Part shown: positions 47,457-58,328 of the stretch, in pieces
How the letters are laid out: each line of letters opens with the position of its first letter
Position numbering within the stretch: position 1 is the first letter of the stretch
From: Campylobacter jejuni subsp. jejuni 414
Lineage (GTDB): Bacteria; Campylobacterota; Campylobacteria; Campylobacterales; Campylobacteraceae
Assembly (NCBI GenBank): GCA_000163995.1
Contig: CM000855.1
Coordinates: forward strand, 342,661 to 405,486
Direction of reading: 5' to 3'
DNA: 62,826 nt
The notes under the pieces: model-generated
What the model was told of the DNA's origin: nothing
Database searches by the model: none
The model's input: only the letters and a program-made list of their open reading frames with translations
Program-made: the position numbers and the translations under genes

Positions 47457-48158
47457 ATGTCAGATTTGATTACACTAGCACAATTATCCCAAGGATATCG
47501 TTATAATAGTGATTCTTTGATTTTGGCTGATTTTGTTTTAAAACAAGGTATTAAAGGCGCTGTTTTTGATGTAGGTGCGGGTTGTGGTATTATAGGTATT
47601 TTGCTTAAAAAAAATATCACAAATTTAAGTTTATCTTTGATTGATATTCAAAAAGAAAATATAGAATTGATTGAAAAAAATTTAAAAGCCAACCAAATAC
47701 AAGCTGATATTTTTCACGGTGATTTTAATGAGTTTCAAAGCGTGCAAAAATTTGATTTTATAGTTTGTAATCCCCCATTTTATAGACAAGGAGCTTATAA
47801 GAGCGAAGATTGGCATAAAAATATGAGTAAATTTCAAGAATTTTTACCCTTGGATAGCTTTTTAACTAAAGCAAATTCCATACTCAAACCAAATGGCACT
47901 TTGTATTTTTGCTATGAAGCTTTAGTCTTAGATGAAATTTGTTTTATTTTAAAAGATATGAAAATGAAAATAATAAAGCTTTGTTTTGTGCATACGTATC
48001 AAAACAAAAAAGCAAGGCTTGTTTTGATACAGGTAAAAAAAGGTGTAAAATCACCTTGTGAGATTTTACCCCCTTTTGTTGTATATGAAAATGAAATTTT
48101 AAGCAAACAAATGCAAGAAATTCACTTAAGATTTAGGTTAAAAAGTTATGATATTTGA
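47457..48158 (+). CDS. TrmN6-like tRNA(adenine-N6) methyltransferase
   Basis: A 233-residue class I SAM methyltransferase. SAM-binding motif FDVGAGCGIIGILL near residue 38 and the N6-adenine catalytic motif CNPPFYR near residue 101. It resembles YfiC/TrmN6, which methylates A37 of tRNA-Val. It overlaps the next gene by 11 bp. Confidence 0.83.
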   Translation: MSDLITLAQLSQGYRYNSDSLILADFVLKQGIKGAVFDVGAGCGIIGILLKKNITNLSLSLIDIQKENIELIEKNLKANQIQADIFHGDFNEFQSVQKFDFIVCNPPFYRQGAYKSEDWHKNMSKFQEFLPLDSFLTKANSILKPNGTLYFCYEALVLDEICFILKDMKMKIIKLCFVHTYQNKKARLVLIQVKKGVKSPCEILPPFVVYENEILSKQMQEIHLRFRLKSYDI

Positions 48159-48522
48159 TAAAAATTTTTCTTATGCTTTTGATGAAAATGCTTGTGAGAA
48201 ATGCGGCGGAAAGTGTTGCATTGGAGAAAGTGGTAATATTTTTGCGAGTAAGGAAGAGTTGGAAGCGTTAAGAAAGCATTTAAATGTAGAAAGTAAAGAA
48301 TTTACTGAAAAATACTTGAAAAAAGTGGGCTTTAGAATGAGTTTTAGAGAAGTTAAATTTGAAGATGGTTTTGCTTGCATTTTTTTTGATACTCAAAGAA
48401 GAAATTGTAGCATCTACGATTTTCGTCCAAAACAGTGTAGAACTTTTCCATTTTGGGAGTATTTTAAAACACATCAAAAGGAATTAGAAAAAGAATGTAT
48501 AGGAATTTGTTATTTGTCTTAG
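48148..48522 (+). CDS. YkgJ-family cysteine cluster protein
   Basis: 124-residue CxxCxxxCC zinc/iron-cluster protein (PF03692 type): CEKCGGKCCIGESG near residue 16, CSIYDFRPKQCRTFPFW near residue 91 and a C-terminal CIGIC. Function of the family is not settled. It overlaps both neighbours, so it belongs to a tightly packed operon. Confidence 0.85.
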   Translation: MIFDKNFSYAFDENACEKCGGKCCIGESGNIFASKEELEALRKHLNVESKEFTEKYLKKVGFRMSFREVKFEDGFACIFFDTQRRNCSIYDFRPKQCRTFPFWEYFKTHQKELEKECIGICYLS

Positions 48523-49772
48523 TGGCCTTTTTTTTGGTGGCTTGTGGAAGTTCAAAAATCAATGTTGTTTATCCTGATTATAAAAAATATAAAAGCAATG
48601 ATTTTGATTTAAGGGTAATGAAGGCTTATAATTATGAGTATTATAAACAATACAAAGAAGCCAGAGATGAATTTTTAAGCCTTTATCAAGATTATAATAA
48701 TAGTAATTTTTTAGAAAATGCATTTTTGCTTACTTTGGCAAATAATCTTGATAAACAAGCAGAGTTGAATGATTTAGTAAAGCCTTACTTAAATGAAAAT
48801 GACAATCTTAAGCGACTTAGCACTCTTTATTCTTTAAATTCAAATGATATCAACAATGCTCAAAAACTCATGAAAGGACTTTTAGCAAAAAAAGATAGCG
48901 ATCCTAGAAATTTAGAGCTTTACGGTGATATTTTAGTTAAAAAAAATGATTTAAAAAATGCTACAAAATACTATAGATCCGCTTATAATCAAGTGCAAAA
49001 TGAAGAAATTTTGTTTAAACTTATAGGAATTTATGTGATTTTAAACGATACTTTAAATATTAAAAATGTTTTAGAATTTTCAAGAAAAACTAATGGTTGC
49101 ACTCTCAAAACTTGCGTCTTGCTTGCTAAAATTTATTTTGATGAAAAAAATATAGAAGCTTTAAAAAGCGTATATAAAGAGCTTTATCAGCTTACTAAGA
49201 ATAAAAGTTTTGCGTTGGCTTTAGTCGAACTTTTAAATTCTCAAGGCAAAGCAGAAGAGGCTTTAAAAGTTTCTTTACAATATGATTTAGATGATGATAT
49301 CAAATTTGCTTTGTATCAAAATTTAAAACGCTTTGATGATGCTAAGAAAATGAGTTTAGCTCTTTATGATAAAACAAAAAATAAAGAATATCTTTTACGG
49401 GCAGCAGTTTTTGAATTTGAAGCTGCAAACGAAGTTAAAAAAATTACTCCAAAAGTGATTGATTCTGTGAAAGAAAAATTTGAACAAGGTATTGATAAAG
49501 ATAGCAATGCTTTGTATTTAAACTACTATGGATATTTGCTTATAAATTATGATTTAGATGTTAAAAAAGGTATGAATTTGGTTAAGCTTGCTTTAGAAAA
49601 AGATCCACAGAATTTGTATTATTTGGATTCTTTGGCTTGGGGATATTATAAATTAGGTGATTGTAATCAAGCATGGGAAATTTTAAAACAAACATTAAAA
49701 GATAAAGAATTTGCAAATTCTAATGAGAGTAAAGCACATATAAAAGCGATAAAGGCGTGTATAAAACCATGA
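48495..49772 (+). CDS. Outer-membrane-type lipoprotein with TPR-like repeats
   Basis: 425 residues. Signal peptide with lipobox LVAC at residues about 14-17 and Gly-Ser-Ser after the Cys, which does not carry the Asp+2 inner-membrane retention signal. The rest is helical with TPR-like pairs ([40 protein letters not shown]). It probably acts as a protein-interaction scaffold. It starts inside the previous gene. Confidence 0.8.
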   Translation: MYRNLLFVLVAFFLVACGSSKINVVYPDYKKYKSNDFDLRVMKAYNYEYYKQYKEARDEFLSLYQDYNNSNFLENAFLLTLANNLDKQAELNDLVKPYLNENDNLKRLSTLYSLNSNDINNAQKLMKGLLAKKDSDPRNLELYGDILVKKNDLKNATKYYRSAYNQVQNEEILFKLIGIYVILNDTLNIKNVLEFSRKTNGCTLKTCVLLAKIYFDEKNIEALKSVYKELYQLTKNKSFALALVELLNSQGKAEEALKVSLQYDLDDDIKFALYQNLKRFDDAKKMSLALYDKTKNKEYLLRAAVFEFEAANEVKKITPKVIDSVKEKFEQGIDKDSNALYLNYYGYLLINYDLDVKKGMNLVKLALEKDPQNLYYLDSLAWGYYKLGDCNQAWEILKQTLKDKEFANSNESKAHIKAIKACIKP

Positions 49773-50545
49773 TATTAGATAAAATTTTTGAAAAAACAAA
49801 AGAAGATTTAAAAAAACGCAAAATAAAACTTCCCTATGATATGTTAGGGCGTTCTTTAGCTTCAAATCCTTTTTTTCCAAAAGATGTGATTAAGGCTTTA
49901 AAAAGAGTAGAAAAAGAAGTTAAAATCATAGCAGAAGTAAAAAAAGCAAGTCCTAGTAAAGGAGTTATTAGAGAAGACTTTGACCCTTTAAGTATCGCTT
50001 TAAATTATGAAAAAAACAAAGCTGTAGCGATTTCTGTTTTAACCGAGCCTCATTTTTTTAAAGGTTCTTTAGAATATTTAAGCCTTATACGCCGTTATAC
50101 GCAAATTCCTTTGCTTAGAAAAGATTTTATCTTCGATGAATATCAAATTTTGGAAGCCTTAGTTTACGGGGCGGATTTTGTGCTTTTAATCGCTAAAATG
50201 CTAAGTATGAGAGAACTTAAAAGGTTGCTTGAGTTTGCAAGACATTTAGGACTTGAGGCTTTGGTTGAAATTCACGATAAAGAGGATTTGAGTAAGGCTA
50301 TTTTTGCTGGAGCTGATATTATCGGTATTAACCACCGTAATTTAGAGGATTTTACTATGGATATGAGTTTGTGTGAAAAGCTTATTCCACAAATTCCAAA
50401 TTCAAAAATTATCATTGCAGAAAGTGGTTTAGAAAATAAAGAATTTTTAGAGCATTTACAAAATTTAGGTGTTGATGCTTTTTTAATCGGTGAATATTTT
50501 ATGCGTAAAGAAGATGAAGGAAAGGCTTTAAAAGCTTTGCTTTAA
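49769..50545 (+). CDS. trpC: TrpC, indole-3-glycerol phosphate synthase
   Basis: 258-residue TIM-barrel enzyme of tryptophan synthesis. Motifs: [14 protein letters not shown] near residue 55, [13 protein letters not shown] near 114, [13 protein letters not shown] and IIAESGL. The frame is open 12 bp upstream, but ATG 49769 gives the family start MILDKIFEK. It stands apart from the rest of the trp genes, as in other Campylobacter. Confidence 0.95.
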   Translation: MILDKIFEKTKEDLKKRKIKLPYDMLGRSLASNPFFPKDVIKALKRVEKEVKIIAEVKKASPSKGVIREDFDPLSIALNYEKNKAVAISVLTEPHFFKGSLEYLSLIRRYTQIPLLRKDFIFDEYQILEALVYGADFVLLIAKMLSMRELKRLLEFARHLGLEALVEIHDKEDLSKAIFAGADIIGINHRNLEDFTMDMSLCEKLIPQIPNSKIIIAESGLENKEFLEHLQNLGVDAFLIGEYFMRKEDEGKALKALL

Positions 50546-50554
50546 GGAGAGAAA

Positions 50555-51040
50555 ATGCAGTATTTGTATGCACCATGGCGGAGTGAGTATTTTGAAAAAG
50601 AAAAAAGTATTTGTCCTTTTTGTGACTGCGCTAACAAGATCAAAAGTGACGAAGAATTAGGTGTGATTTTTAGAGCAAAGCATTGTTTTGGAGTGATGAA
50701 CCGCTATCCTTACTCTGCAGGGCATTTTATGGTGATTCCTTATGTGCATGAAGAACATATAGAAAATTTAGCTGATGAAATTTGGCAAGAAATGAGCCAT
50801 TTTGTGCGTTTAGGAGTGAAAATTTTAAAAGAGCAAATTCATGCAAGCGGGGTTAATATTGGTATGAATTTAAGTAAAGATGCAGGAGCTGGCATAGCTT
50901 TTCATTGTCATTATCATTTAGTGCCGCGTTGGGTAGGAGATACAAATTTTATTACAACCATAGGAGAAACTAGGGTTTGTGGCACTAATATAGAGCAAGT
51001 TTATCAAAAACTTGTTTTGGCTTTTAAAAATGCTAAGTGA
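50555..51040 (+). CDS. HIT-family nucleotide hydrolase/transferase
   Basis: 161 residues with the histidine triad HCHYHLVPRW near residue 111, zinc-site CPFCDCANK near 22 and MNRYPYSAGHFMVIPYVHEEH near 48. The zinc motif and length resemble the Ap4A phosphorylase-like branch. AAGGAGAG ribosome site. Overlaps mnmH by 11 bp. Confidence 0.88.
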   Translation: MQYLYAPWRSEYFEKEKSICPFCDCANKIKSDEELGVIFRAKHCFGVMNRYPYSAGHFMVIPYVHEEHIENLADEIWQEMSHFVRLGVKILKEQIHASGVNIGMNLSKDAGAGIAFHCHYHLVPRWVGDTNFITTIGETRVCGTNIEQVYQKLVLAFKNAK

Positions 51041-52028
51041 AGTTGAATTTGCAGAATTTCAAAAAGAAAATTTTTCTCTTTTAATCGATGCAAGAAGCCC
51101 TAGAGAATTTTTGCATTCTCATTTGATAGGAGCTTTAAATTTTTATGCACTCAATGATAAAGAATATCAAGAAATAGGAACGATTTATAAAAAAAATCAA
51201 GCCTTAGCTAAAGCTTTGGGCGCAAGTTATATTTGTCAAAATACTGCTAAACATATACTAGAAATTACTAAAAATTTTCGTATAGGTGAGAAAATAGGGA
51301 TTTATTGCTCTCGTGGGGGTTTGCGTTCGAAATCTATTGCAGTGATTTTAAGTGAACTTGGCTTTAGAGTAGTGCGTTTAAAAGGCGGATTTAAGGCTTA
51401 TAGAAGTTTTGTAACACGGTATTTTGAAAATGAAATCAATTTAAATTTTTTCTTGCTTTGTGGCAATACAGGATGCGCTAAAACAGAGCTTTTAGAACAA
51501 CTTCCACAAGCTATAAATTTGGAAAAAATGGCAAATCATTTAGGTTCATCTTTTGGTGATATTTTAGGAAAGCAACCTACACAAAAAGCTTTTGAAGCAG
51601 AACTTTTTCACAGTATGCAAATTTTAGAGAATTTTGCTTTTATAGAAAGTGAAAGTCGTAAAATAGGTGATATCATCCTACCTTTAAAATTTTATGAAAA
51701 GATGCAAAAAACTTTTAAAATTCATTGTTTTTGTTCTTTGGAAAATCGTGTAAAAAGAATACAAAAGATTTATCAAGAAAAAATGACTCCTTTGAAATTT
51801 CAGCAATGCGTACAAAAAATCAGCCCTTATATCAGCTTAAATTTGCGTCAAGATTTACTTCAAAGTTATGAGAAAAAAGAATGGCCGAGGCTTATTATTA
51901 TGTTATTAGAATATTACGATAAAACTTATAAAAAGCCAAATAAAATCGATTTTGAGTTAAATACTGATGATATTTTAAAAGCTAAAGAAGAAATTTTAAG
52001 ATATTTTAAGTTAAAAACTACATTTTAA
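51030..52028 (+). CDS. mnmH: MnmH (SelU), tRNA 2-selenouridine synthase
   Basis: 332-residue two-domain enzyme that replaces sulfur by selenium in the wobble 2-thiouridine of tRNA. N-terminal rhodanese domain with catalytic Cys in YCSRGGLRSKS near residue 92; C-terminal P-loop domain GNTGCAKTELL near residue 146. ATG 51030 lies inside the HIT gene end. Needs selenophosphate (SelD), not in this window. Confidence 0.9.
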   Translation: MLSEVEFAEFQKENFSLLIDARSPREFLHSHLIGALNFYALNDKEYQEIGTIYKKNQALAKALGASYICQNTAKHILEITKNFRIGEKIGIYCSRGGLRSKSIAVILSELGFRVVRLKGGFKAYRSFVTRYFENEINLNFFLLCGNTGCAKTELLEQLPQAINLEKMANHLGSSFGDILGKQPTQKAFEAELFHSMQILENFAFIESESRKIGDIILPLKFYEKMQKTFKIHCFCSLENRVKRIQKIYQEKMTPLKFQQCVQKISPYISLNLRQDLLQSYEKKEWPRLIIMLLEYYDKTYKKPNKIDFELNTDDILKAKEEILRYFKLKTTF

Positions 52029-52278
52029 TTTAGCTTTTTTATCATTTTGAAAAAATTCTGCTAGTTTTCTTTAAAAAAATAAAAAAATCATAAATTTCTT
52101 TTTTATTTTTAAAAATATCATTTTTTGAATTCTTTAAGTTATATTGTTTTTTTATTTACCTAAATTTTATACAAAAGTAATATTTATTACATAAATCATT
52201 TTATTTATGGTTTACAACTGTTTTACAATAAAACAAGAAATTTTTATCCCAAGCTTGATTTAGCTAGAGGTTTTCTTG
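52029..52278. other. 250-bp AT-rich intergenic gap between convergent mnmH and hemH
   Basis: No open frame, RNA gene or convincing repeat is visible. In C. jejuni an ammonium-transporter gene or pseudogene lies at this point, so the gap may be where it was lost; no fragment of it could be recognised. Confidence 0.5.
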
Positions 52279-53196
52279 CTAAGGATGTGTGGATGAATTT
52301 ATAAAATTTAAAATAAATTCTATAAATTCATCGCTATCGTTAGGACAACTTATCAAATCATAATCTTGTTTTGCTAAATGTTTATATTCCATACCTAATT
52401 CAAAAATCGTTTCAGAACAATCAATACAAAAAGAGATAGGATAAATCAAAGCTTTATTGTTTAAATTTGCTAAAATATCACTTGTATTTGGCTCAAGCCA
52501 TTTTATAGGACCTAGTTTAGACTGATAAGCTAAGATAAATTCATCAAAATGATTTTTTAGTTTTTCTTTTAAAATTTCTACATGATCATTTACATGCTTC
52601 TCATATAAATCGCCCTTATCAATAATGCTTTGTGGCAAAGAATGAGCTGAAAAAATCAAAGTTTTAGCATCAAATTCGCTTTTTTTGGTCAAAATATGTG
52701 AAAATATCATTTGATTATAAAGCTCATTTTTATAAAAAATATCCATGATTTTTACTTTTGCTTTAATTTTTTGCTTTGAAATTTCACTTTGTAAAACTTT
52801 TAAAGATGAAGTTACTGTGGTGCAAGAATGGTGTGGATAAAGTGGAAAAAGTATGATTTTATCATTTTCATTTAAGGTATATTTTTGCAAAACTTCTTTG
52901 GCAAAAGGAGACACATAAAGATTTATAAAATCAAATTTAAAAGTATCTTGCTTTAAGTTAAGTTTATCACATAAGCTTTGAGTAAGCTCATTTAAAGGGG
53001 ATTTTCCACCCATTTGTTTATAGTTTTCTTGCATGGCTTTGATACGAGTTTTTGTTATGATCCATGCTATAAATTTTCTTAAAAATCGATTTTTTATCCC
53101 TAAAATATAAGGATCATTAAACATATTTCTTAAAAAAACTTCACAATCTTGTAAATTCGTAGCTCCACCCATGTTTAAAAATAAAACTAATTTCAC
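52279..53196 (-). CDS. hemH: Ferrochelatase
   Basis: 305-residue enzyme that inserts Fe(II) into protoporphyrin IX. N-terminal LFLNMGGATNLQDCEVFLRNMF, catalytic His in FSAHSLPQSII near residue 183, and C-terminal CIDCSETIFELGMEY. Its start overlaps the stop of gnnA by 4 bp (ATGA), so the two are coupled. Confidence 0.95.
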   Translation of the reverse strand: MKLVLFLNMGGATNLQDCEVFLRNMFNDPYILGIKNRFLRKFIAWIITKTRIKAMQENYKQMGGKSPLNELTQSLCDKLNLKQDTFKFDFINLYVSPFAKEVLQKYTLNENDKIILFPLYPHHSCTTVTSSLKVLQSEISKQKIKAKVKIMDIFYKNELYNQMIFSHILTKKSEFDAKTLIFSAHSLPQSIIDKGDLYEKHVNDHVEILKEKLKNHFDEFILAYQSKLGPIKWLEPNTSDILANLNNKALIYPISFCIDCSETIFELGMEYKHLAKQDYDLISCPNDSDEFIEFILNFINSSTHP

Positions 53197-54059
53197 GCAA
53201 ACCTTTCTAAAATTTCTTGAACTTTGTAAGCATCACTTGTGTTAGCTAAATGATTAGATTGATTATCAATAAGTTTTAACAAAGCTTCATGCTCTCCAAA
53301 AAGCGGATTTTGTTGAGTAGCTTCTATGAAATTTCCATCTTTTAACAAAGAAAAATCATTTAAATTAGCTTCATAAAAATGATTTTTGGTAACAAGATGA
53401 ATTTTCCTTAATTTTTGCGTGCTATTCCAGCTTTGATGTATGCTAGCTATACATTTTTCAAGCTCGCACAAGATAATACTTTCACTTTCTCTTGTTTGAT
53501 CTTGGGTGTATTTTTTAAGCAAATGAGTTTTTATTATCTCTTGTTTGCTTAAAAAGGCTAATAAATCAAGATCATGTACAGCTAGATCTTGTAAAATTCC
53601 TACATCACTGATTCTTTGCGGATAAGATGAAAATCTTTGTATATTAATGCTGATAATTTCTTCGTTTTCAAGTTCTTTTTTTAGAGTTAAAACTGCGGGA
53701 TTAAATCTTTCGCAAAAACCCACACTTACTTTTACGCTATATTCTTTGGCTAAATTTGAAATTTCGTTTATTTCTTTTAAATTTAAGGCTAAAGGCTTCT
53801 CGATTAAAACGCATTTACATTGTTTAAAAACTTTTTTTGCTATTGTTAAATGTGAATTTGTGGGTGTTGCTATGATGATAATATCGTTATTTTGATTTAA
53901 AAATTTATCCAAATCATCATAAAAAATATCATCAAAAGCATTTAAATTTGGATTTTTGCAAAGATCAAAAAGTGCATTAACCTTAAAATGAGAATTTTTA
54001 CTAAGTTCATTTAAATGATTTTGCCCCATTTTTCCAAGACCGATGATACCTATTTTCAT
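53193..54059 (-). CDS. gnnA: GnnA-type UDP-GlcNAc 3-dehydrogenase (Gfo/Idh/MocA family)
   Basis: 288-residue NAD-dependent oxidoreductase. Rossmann loop GIIGLGKMGQNH at residues 4-15, EKP motif at 87-89 and ILQDLAVHDLDLLAF in the substrate domain. Together with the adjacent aminotransferase it matches the GnnA/GnnB pair that converts UDP-GlcNAc to UDP-GlcNAc3N, the sugar that lets Campylobacter lipid A carry extra amide-linked acyl chains. The role rests on the pair and on C. jejuni precedent. Confidence 0.83.
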   Translation of the reverse strand: MKIGIIGLGKMGQNHLNELSKNSHFKVNALFDLCKNPNLNAFDDIFYDDLDKFLNQNNDIIIIATPTNSHLTIAKKVFKQCKCVLIEKPLALNLKEINEISNLAKEYSVKVSVGFCERFNPAVLTLKKELENEEIISINIQRFSSYPQRISDVGILQDLAVHDLDLLAFLSKQEIIKTHLLKKYTQDQTRESESIILCELEKCIASIHQSWNSTQKLRKIHLVTKNHFYEANLNDFSLLKDGNFIEATQQNPLFGEHEALLKLIDNQSNHLANTSDAYKVQEILERFA

Positions 54060-54063
54060 AGGA

Positions 54064-55137
54064 TTAATCTTTAAAAGTACAAATAACTTGTTCTTGTTCT
54101 TCTTCGCTTAAAAAAGGTGAAAAAGGTAAGGATAAGATGTGCTCGCTTGCGTATTCTGAATTTTTGAGTTCTAAATTTGAAAACTCACTAAAGCAAGGTT
54201 GCTTATGTAAAGGAGTTGGATAGTGTATAGCATAAGGTATATTAGCTTTTTCAAATTTTTGCAATACACTAGCTCTATCTTTAACTAAAATGCTGTATTG
54301 CGCATAAGCACTAAAAGCATTTGTATTAATTTGTGGAATTTGACAGTTTTTTAAATTTGTATTGTAAATTTGTGCTAGTTTTTGTCTTTTATCTAATTCT
54401 TTTTCTAAATATTTTAATTTAACATTTAAAATCGCTGCTTGTAGAGTATCAAGGCGTCCATTTATACCTATTAATTTATGTTTATAATGCTCAGTTTGTC
54501 CGTGATTGAATAAAATTCTTATTTTTTTAGCAATTTCATCATCATGGCAAAAAATAGCTCCGCCATCTCCATAAGCTCCCAAAGGTTTGGAAGGAAAAAA
54601 GCTCGTGCATGAAATTTTAGCTATAGAGCAGGATTTTTCTCCTTTAAAACTTGCACCAAAACTTTGTGCGCCATCTTCGATTAAGGTGATATTTTTATCT
54701 TTTAAAATTTCTTCTAAAGCCCTTAAATCACTCATTTGTCCAAACATACTCACCGCTATAACGGCTTTGGTTTTTGGGGTTATTGCTTTTTGCACTGCTT
54801 CAAAATCAAGATTGTAATTTGATAAATTTATATCCACAAAAACAGGTTTTGCACCCACTAAAGCCACGACTTCAGCTGTTGCTATAAAAGTAAAACTAGG
54901 CACTATAACTTCATCATCTTTGCCGATATCTAAAGTTCTTAAGGCAAGATATAAGGCACTAGTTCCGCTTGAACAGCCTATAGCATGCTTAATGCCTACA
55001 AAATCAGCCAAATTTTGTTCAAATTCATTAAGCTTTGCACCGCCTATGAAAGAAGAACTTGATAAAACACTTTCAATTTCAGCATTGATTTCATCTTTGT
55101 ATGCGAGATATTGGGCTTGAAGATTGATAAAATTCAT
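54064..55137 (-). CDS. gnnB: GnnB-type sugar aminotransferase (DegT/DnrJ/EryC1/StrS family)
   Basis: 357-residue PLP enzyme. GCSSGTSALYLAL near residue 54, cofactor Asp in LIEDGAQSFGA near 155, Schiff-base Lys184 in SFFPSKPLGAYGDGG and HYPTPLHKQPCF near the C-terminus. It would transfer the amino group from glutamate to the 3-keto sugar made by GnnA. Four bp separate it from gnnA on the same strand; it is the first gene of the gnnB-gnnA-hemH run. Confidence 0.84.
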   Translation of the reverse strand: MNFINLQAQYLAYKDEINAEIESVLSSSSFIGGAKLNEFEQNLADFVGIKHAIGCSSGTSALYLALRTLDIGKDDEVIVPSFTFIATAEVVALVGAKPVFVDINLSNYNLDFEAVQKAITPKTKAVIAVSMFGQMSDLRALEEILKDKNITLIEDGAQSFGASFKGEKSCSIAKISCTSFFPSKPLGAYGDGGAIFCHDDEIAKKIRILFNHGQTEHYKHKLIGINGRLDTLQAAILNVKLKYLEKELDKRQKLAQIYNTNLKNCQIPQINTNAFSAYAQYSILVKDRASVLQKFEKANIPYAIHYPTPLHKQPCFSEFSNLELKNSEYASEHILSLPFSPFLSEEEQEQVICTFKD

Positions 55138-55249
55138 AAAAAACCTTAGAGAAATTAAGATTAAATAAAAATTTAATTATATTTTAGTTTTACTTAATTT
55201 AAAGTAATTATATGATATGTTTTTATAAAAATTTCTTATAGGAAAACTC

Positions 55250-57778
55250 ATGGATATTAGAAAAGCTTATTTGGATTTTTTTGCATTAAAAGGACATGAA
55301 ATCACTCCATCAAGCCCTTTGGTACCTGATGATGCGACTTTGCTTTTTACCAATGCTGGCATGGTACCTTTTAAAAGTATATTCATAGGAGAAGTTCCAC
55401 GTCCAAATCCACCACGCAAAACAAGCTGTCAAACTTGCATAAGAGCAGGTGGAAAACACAATGATTTAGACAATGTAGGCTATACTGCACGCCATCATAC
55501 CTTTTTTGAAATGCTTGGGAATTTTAGCTTTGGAGATTATTTTAAGGAACAAGCTATAGCTTATGCTTGGGAATTTGTAACTGAGGTTTTAAAACTACCT
55601 AAAGATAGACTTTATGTAACTGTGCATGAAAACGATGATGAAGCTTTTAATTTATGGCAAAAACACATTCAAAAAGAAAGAATTTATAAATTTGGTGATA
55701 AAGATAATTTTTGGCAAATGGGTGATACTGGTCCATGTGGTCCTTGTAGTGAAATTTTTTATGATCAAGGGCAGGAACATTTTAACTCAAGCCAAGATTA
55801 TATGGGCGGAGATGGAGATAGATTTTTAGAAATCTGGAATCTTGTTTTTATGCAATATGAAAGAAGTGCTGATGGAGTACTTAGTCCTTTGCCAAAACCA
55901 AGCATTGATACAGGAATGGGACTTGAAAGAGTAACGGCGATTAAAGAAGGTAAATTTAGCAATTTTGATAGCTCACTTTTTATGCCAATTATTGATGAAA
56001 TTGCAAAGCTTTGCGGTAAAGCTTATGTTTATGAAAGTGGAGCTAGTTTTAGAGTAATAGCTGATCATATAAGATCAAGTGTATTTTTACTTGCGCAAGG
56101 GGTAAGTTTTGACAAAGAAGGAAGAGGCTATGTTTTGCGTCGTATTTTGCGTCGCGCTTTAAGACATGGATATTTGTTAGGATTTAAACAGGCTTTTATG
56201 TATAAACTTGTTGATATTGTGTGTGATCTTATGGGTGGGCATTATACTTATCTTAATGAAAAAAAAGACTTTATAAAAGAACAAATTTGCCTTGAAGAAG
56301 AAAGATTTTTAAGTACTATAGAAAATGGGATTGAAATTTTTAACGAAGAACTTAAAAATGCTAAAGAAATTTTTAGCGGAGAAGTAGCATTTAAACTTTA
56401 TGATACTTATGGTTTTCCACTTGATTTAACTGCTGATATGTTAAGAGAAAAAAATCTTAAAGTTGATGAAGAAAAATTTGAACTTTTAATGAATGAGCAA
56501 AAAGCACGTGCTAAGGCTTCTTGGAAAGGAAGTGGAGATAAGACTGCAAGTGGAGACTTTAAAAACTTGCTTGAAAAATTTGGAGAAAATCATTTTGTAG
56601 GTTATGAAAAAACAGAATGCGAAAGTAAAATTTTAGCTCTTTTAAATGAAGATTTGAAAGAGGTTTTTAGTCTTAAAGATGCGGGTTGGGTGATGCTTGA
56701 AAATACACCTTTTTATGCAACAAGTGGGGGGCAAAGTGCCGATAGTGGTTTTATAGCTAAGCGTGAAGTTTTAGACACACAAAAGTTTTTTAATCTCAAT
56801 CTTAGTTTTATAAAAGCAGGAGAAGAGTTAAAAGTTGGTGATATAATTCATGCAAAAATCGATACAGAAAAAAGAGAACAAATCGCACGCCACCATTCAG
56901 CTACTCATCTTTTACACCATGCTTTAAGAGAAATTTTAGGTTCTCATGTAAGTCAAGCAGGATCTTTGGTTGAAAGCAATAAATTAAGGTTTGATTTTAC
57001 TCATCATAAGGCTTTAAGTAAAGAGGAGTTAGAAAGCATTGAAAAAAGAGTGAATGAAATGATTATAAACTCAAGCGAAGCGATCTTGGAAAATATGCCT
57101 TTAGAAGAAGCTAAAAAAAGCGGTGCTATAGCATTGTTTAATGAAAAATACCAAGGCAATGTGCGTGTTTTAACTCTAGGAGAAAGCAAGGAGCTTTGCG
57201 GGGGAACTCATGTTAAAAATACCGCTCAAATAGGAAGTTTTTATATAATTAAAGAAAGCGGTGTGAGTGCTGGGATTAGACGTATTGAAGCCGTAGTTTC
57301 CAAGGCAGCTTTAGAATTTGTAAAAAATCAACTTGAAGAACTTTTTAAAATAAAAAATGAGCTTAAAAATAATGATATTTTAAGCGGAGTTAAAAAACTT
57401 AAAAATGAAATTTTAAATTTAAAAAATGAGCTTAAAAACTCAAGCAAAACAGAGCTTGATTCTAAAAATATCAAAGGCGTTGAAATTTGTGTAAAACGCG
57501 TAGATAATGGCGATATTAAAGCTATGATTGATGATTTTAAAAACAAATTTAATAAAGCAGTGATTTTGCTTATCCAAATAAAAGATGAAAAAATCACTCT
57601 AGCAGCTGGTGTTAAAGACGCACCTTTAAAAGCAGGAGTTTTAGTTAAAGAAGTGGCACAAATTTTAGGCGGAAATGGTGGCGGAAGAGATGATTTTGCT
57701 ACCGCAGGTGGAAAAGATTTAAGTAAAATCGATGAAGCTTTAAAGCAAAGCTTAGAAACTATAGAAAAAGCACTTTAA
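55250..57778 (+). CDS. alaS: Alanyl-tRNA synthetase
   Basis: 842-residue class II synthetase. N-terminal catalytic core ([38 protein letters not shown]), editing domain with [12 protein letters not shown] near residue 550 and CGGTHV near 650, and a C-terminal DHHA1-type domain ([15 protein letters not shown]). The stop and the maf start overlap as TAATG. Confidence 0.97.
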   Translation: MDIRKAYLDFFALKGHEITPSSPLVPDDATLLFTNAGMVPFKSIFIGEVPRPNPPRKTSCQTCIRAGGKHNDLDNVGYTARHHTFFEMLGNFSFGDYFKEQAIAYAWEFVTEVLKLPKDRLYVTVHENDDEAFNLWQKHIQKERIYKFGDKDNFWQMGDTGPCGPCSEIFYDQGQEHFNSSQDYMGGDGDRFLEIWNLVFMQYERSADGVLSPLPKPSIDTGMGLERVTAIKEGKFSNFDSSLFMPIIDEIAKLCGKAYVYESGASFRVIADHIRSSVFLLAQGVSFDKEGRGYVLRRILRRALRHGYLLGFKQAFMYKLVDIVCDLMGGHYTYLNEKKDFIKEQICLEEERFLSTIENGIEIFNEELKNAKEIFSGEVAFKLYDTYGFPLDLTADMLREKNLKVDEEKFELLMNEQKARAKASWKGSGDKTASGDFKNLLEKFGENHFVGYEKTECESKILALLNEDLKEVFSLKDAGWVMLENTPFYATSGGQSADSGFIAKREVLDTQKFFNLNLSFIKAGEELKVGDIIHAKIDTEKREQIARHHSATHLLHHALREILGSHVSQAGSLVESNKLRFDFTHHKALSKEELESIEKRVNEMIINSSEAILENMPLEEAKKSGAIALFNEKYQGNVRVLTLGESKELCGGTHVKNTAQIGSFYIIKESGVSAGIRRIEAVVSKAALEFVKNQLEELFKIKNELKNNDILSGVKKLKNEILNLKNELKNSSKTELDSKNIKGVEICVKRVDNGDIKAMIDDFKNKFNKAVILLIQIKDEKITLAAGVKDAPLKAGVLVKEVAQILGGNGGGRDDFATAGGKDLSKIDEALKQSLETIEKAL

Positions 57779-58328
57779 TGCTTGTGCTTGCTTCAAGTTC
57801 CATTTCAAGAGCTAACTTACTTAAAGAAGCAAAGATTGATTTTAGGCAAGTTAGTTTTGATTATGATGAAAATTTGGATAAAATATTTTACCTTTTTTGT
57901 ATGTTCAAAAAATAGTTCTTGAAAAAGAAAGGCAATTTTTAGGTGCCTTGGCTAAGGATTTTCAAAACCAAAATTTGCTTTTTGCAGACAGTATAGTTTG
58001 CGTGGATGAAAAAATTCTCACTAAGGCAAGGGATAAAAAAGAAGCTTATGAAATGCTTGCCTTACAAAATGGCAAGCATGCGAGTATTTTGTCTGCCTTT
58101 TTACTTATAAAACCTGAAAAAAGAGTTTTTTCTCTTTCAAAAACCACACTTTATTTTAAAAATTTTGATGAAAATGCTTTGAAAGATTATATAGAAAGTG
58201 GTCTTTATAAAGGCAAAGCAGGTTGTATTATGTGTGAGGGTTTTCATCAAAATTTCATCACTCAACAAGTAGGAAATTTAAGTACCGCTTTAGGGCTTGA
58301 TATCCAAACTTTAAAGGCTTATTTATGA
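57778..58328 (+). pseudogene. maf: Maf-family nucleotide pyrophosphatase, one-base frameshift
   Basis: The first frame opens [20 protein letters not shown], the Maf signature at the N-terminus, and runs to YDENLDK near 57877. The rest (FLYVQKIVLEKERQF, ADSIVCVDEKILTKARDKKE) is one base out of phase. The break is a run of four A (GATAAAATA); five A would restore a 183-residue protein. The C-terminal frame opens at 57897 but lacks the catalytic N-terminal motif. Maf proteins remove modified nucleotides, so loss is normally tolerated. The next gene overlaps its end by 4 bp. Confidence 0.85.

Noticed and set aside
52029-52278. Ammonium transporter remnant between mnmH and hemH
   Set aside because: Expected from C. 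jejuni gene order, but no fragment could be recognised in any frame.
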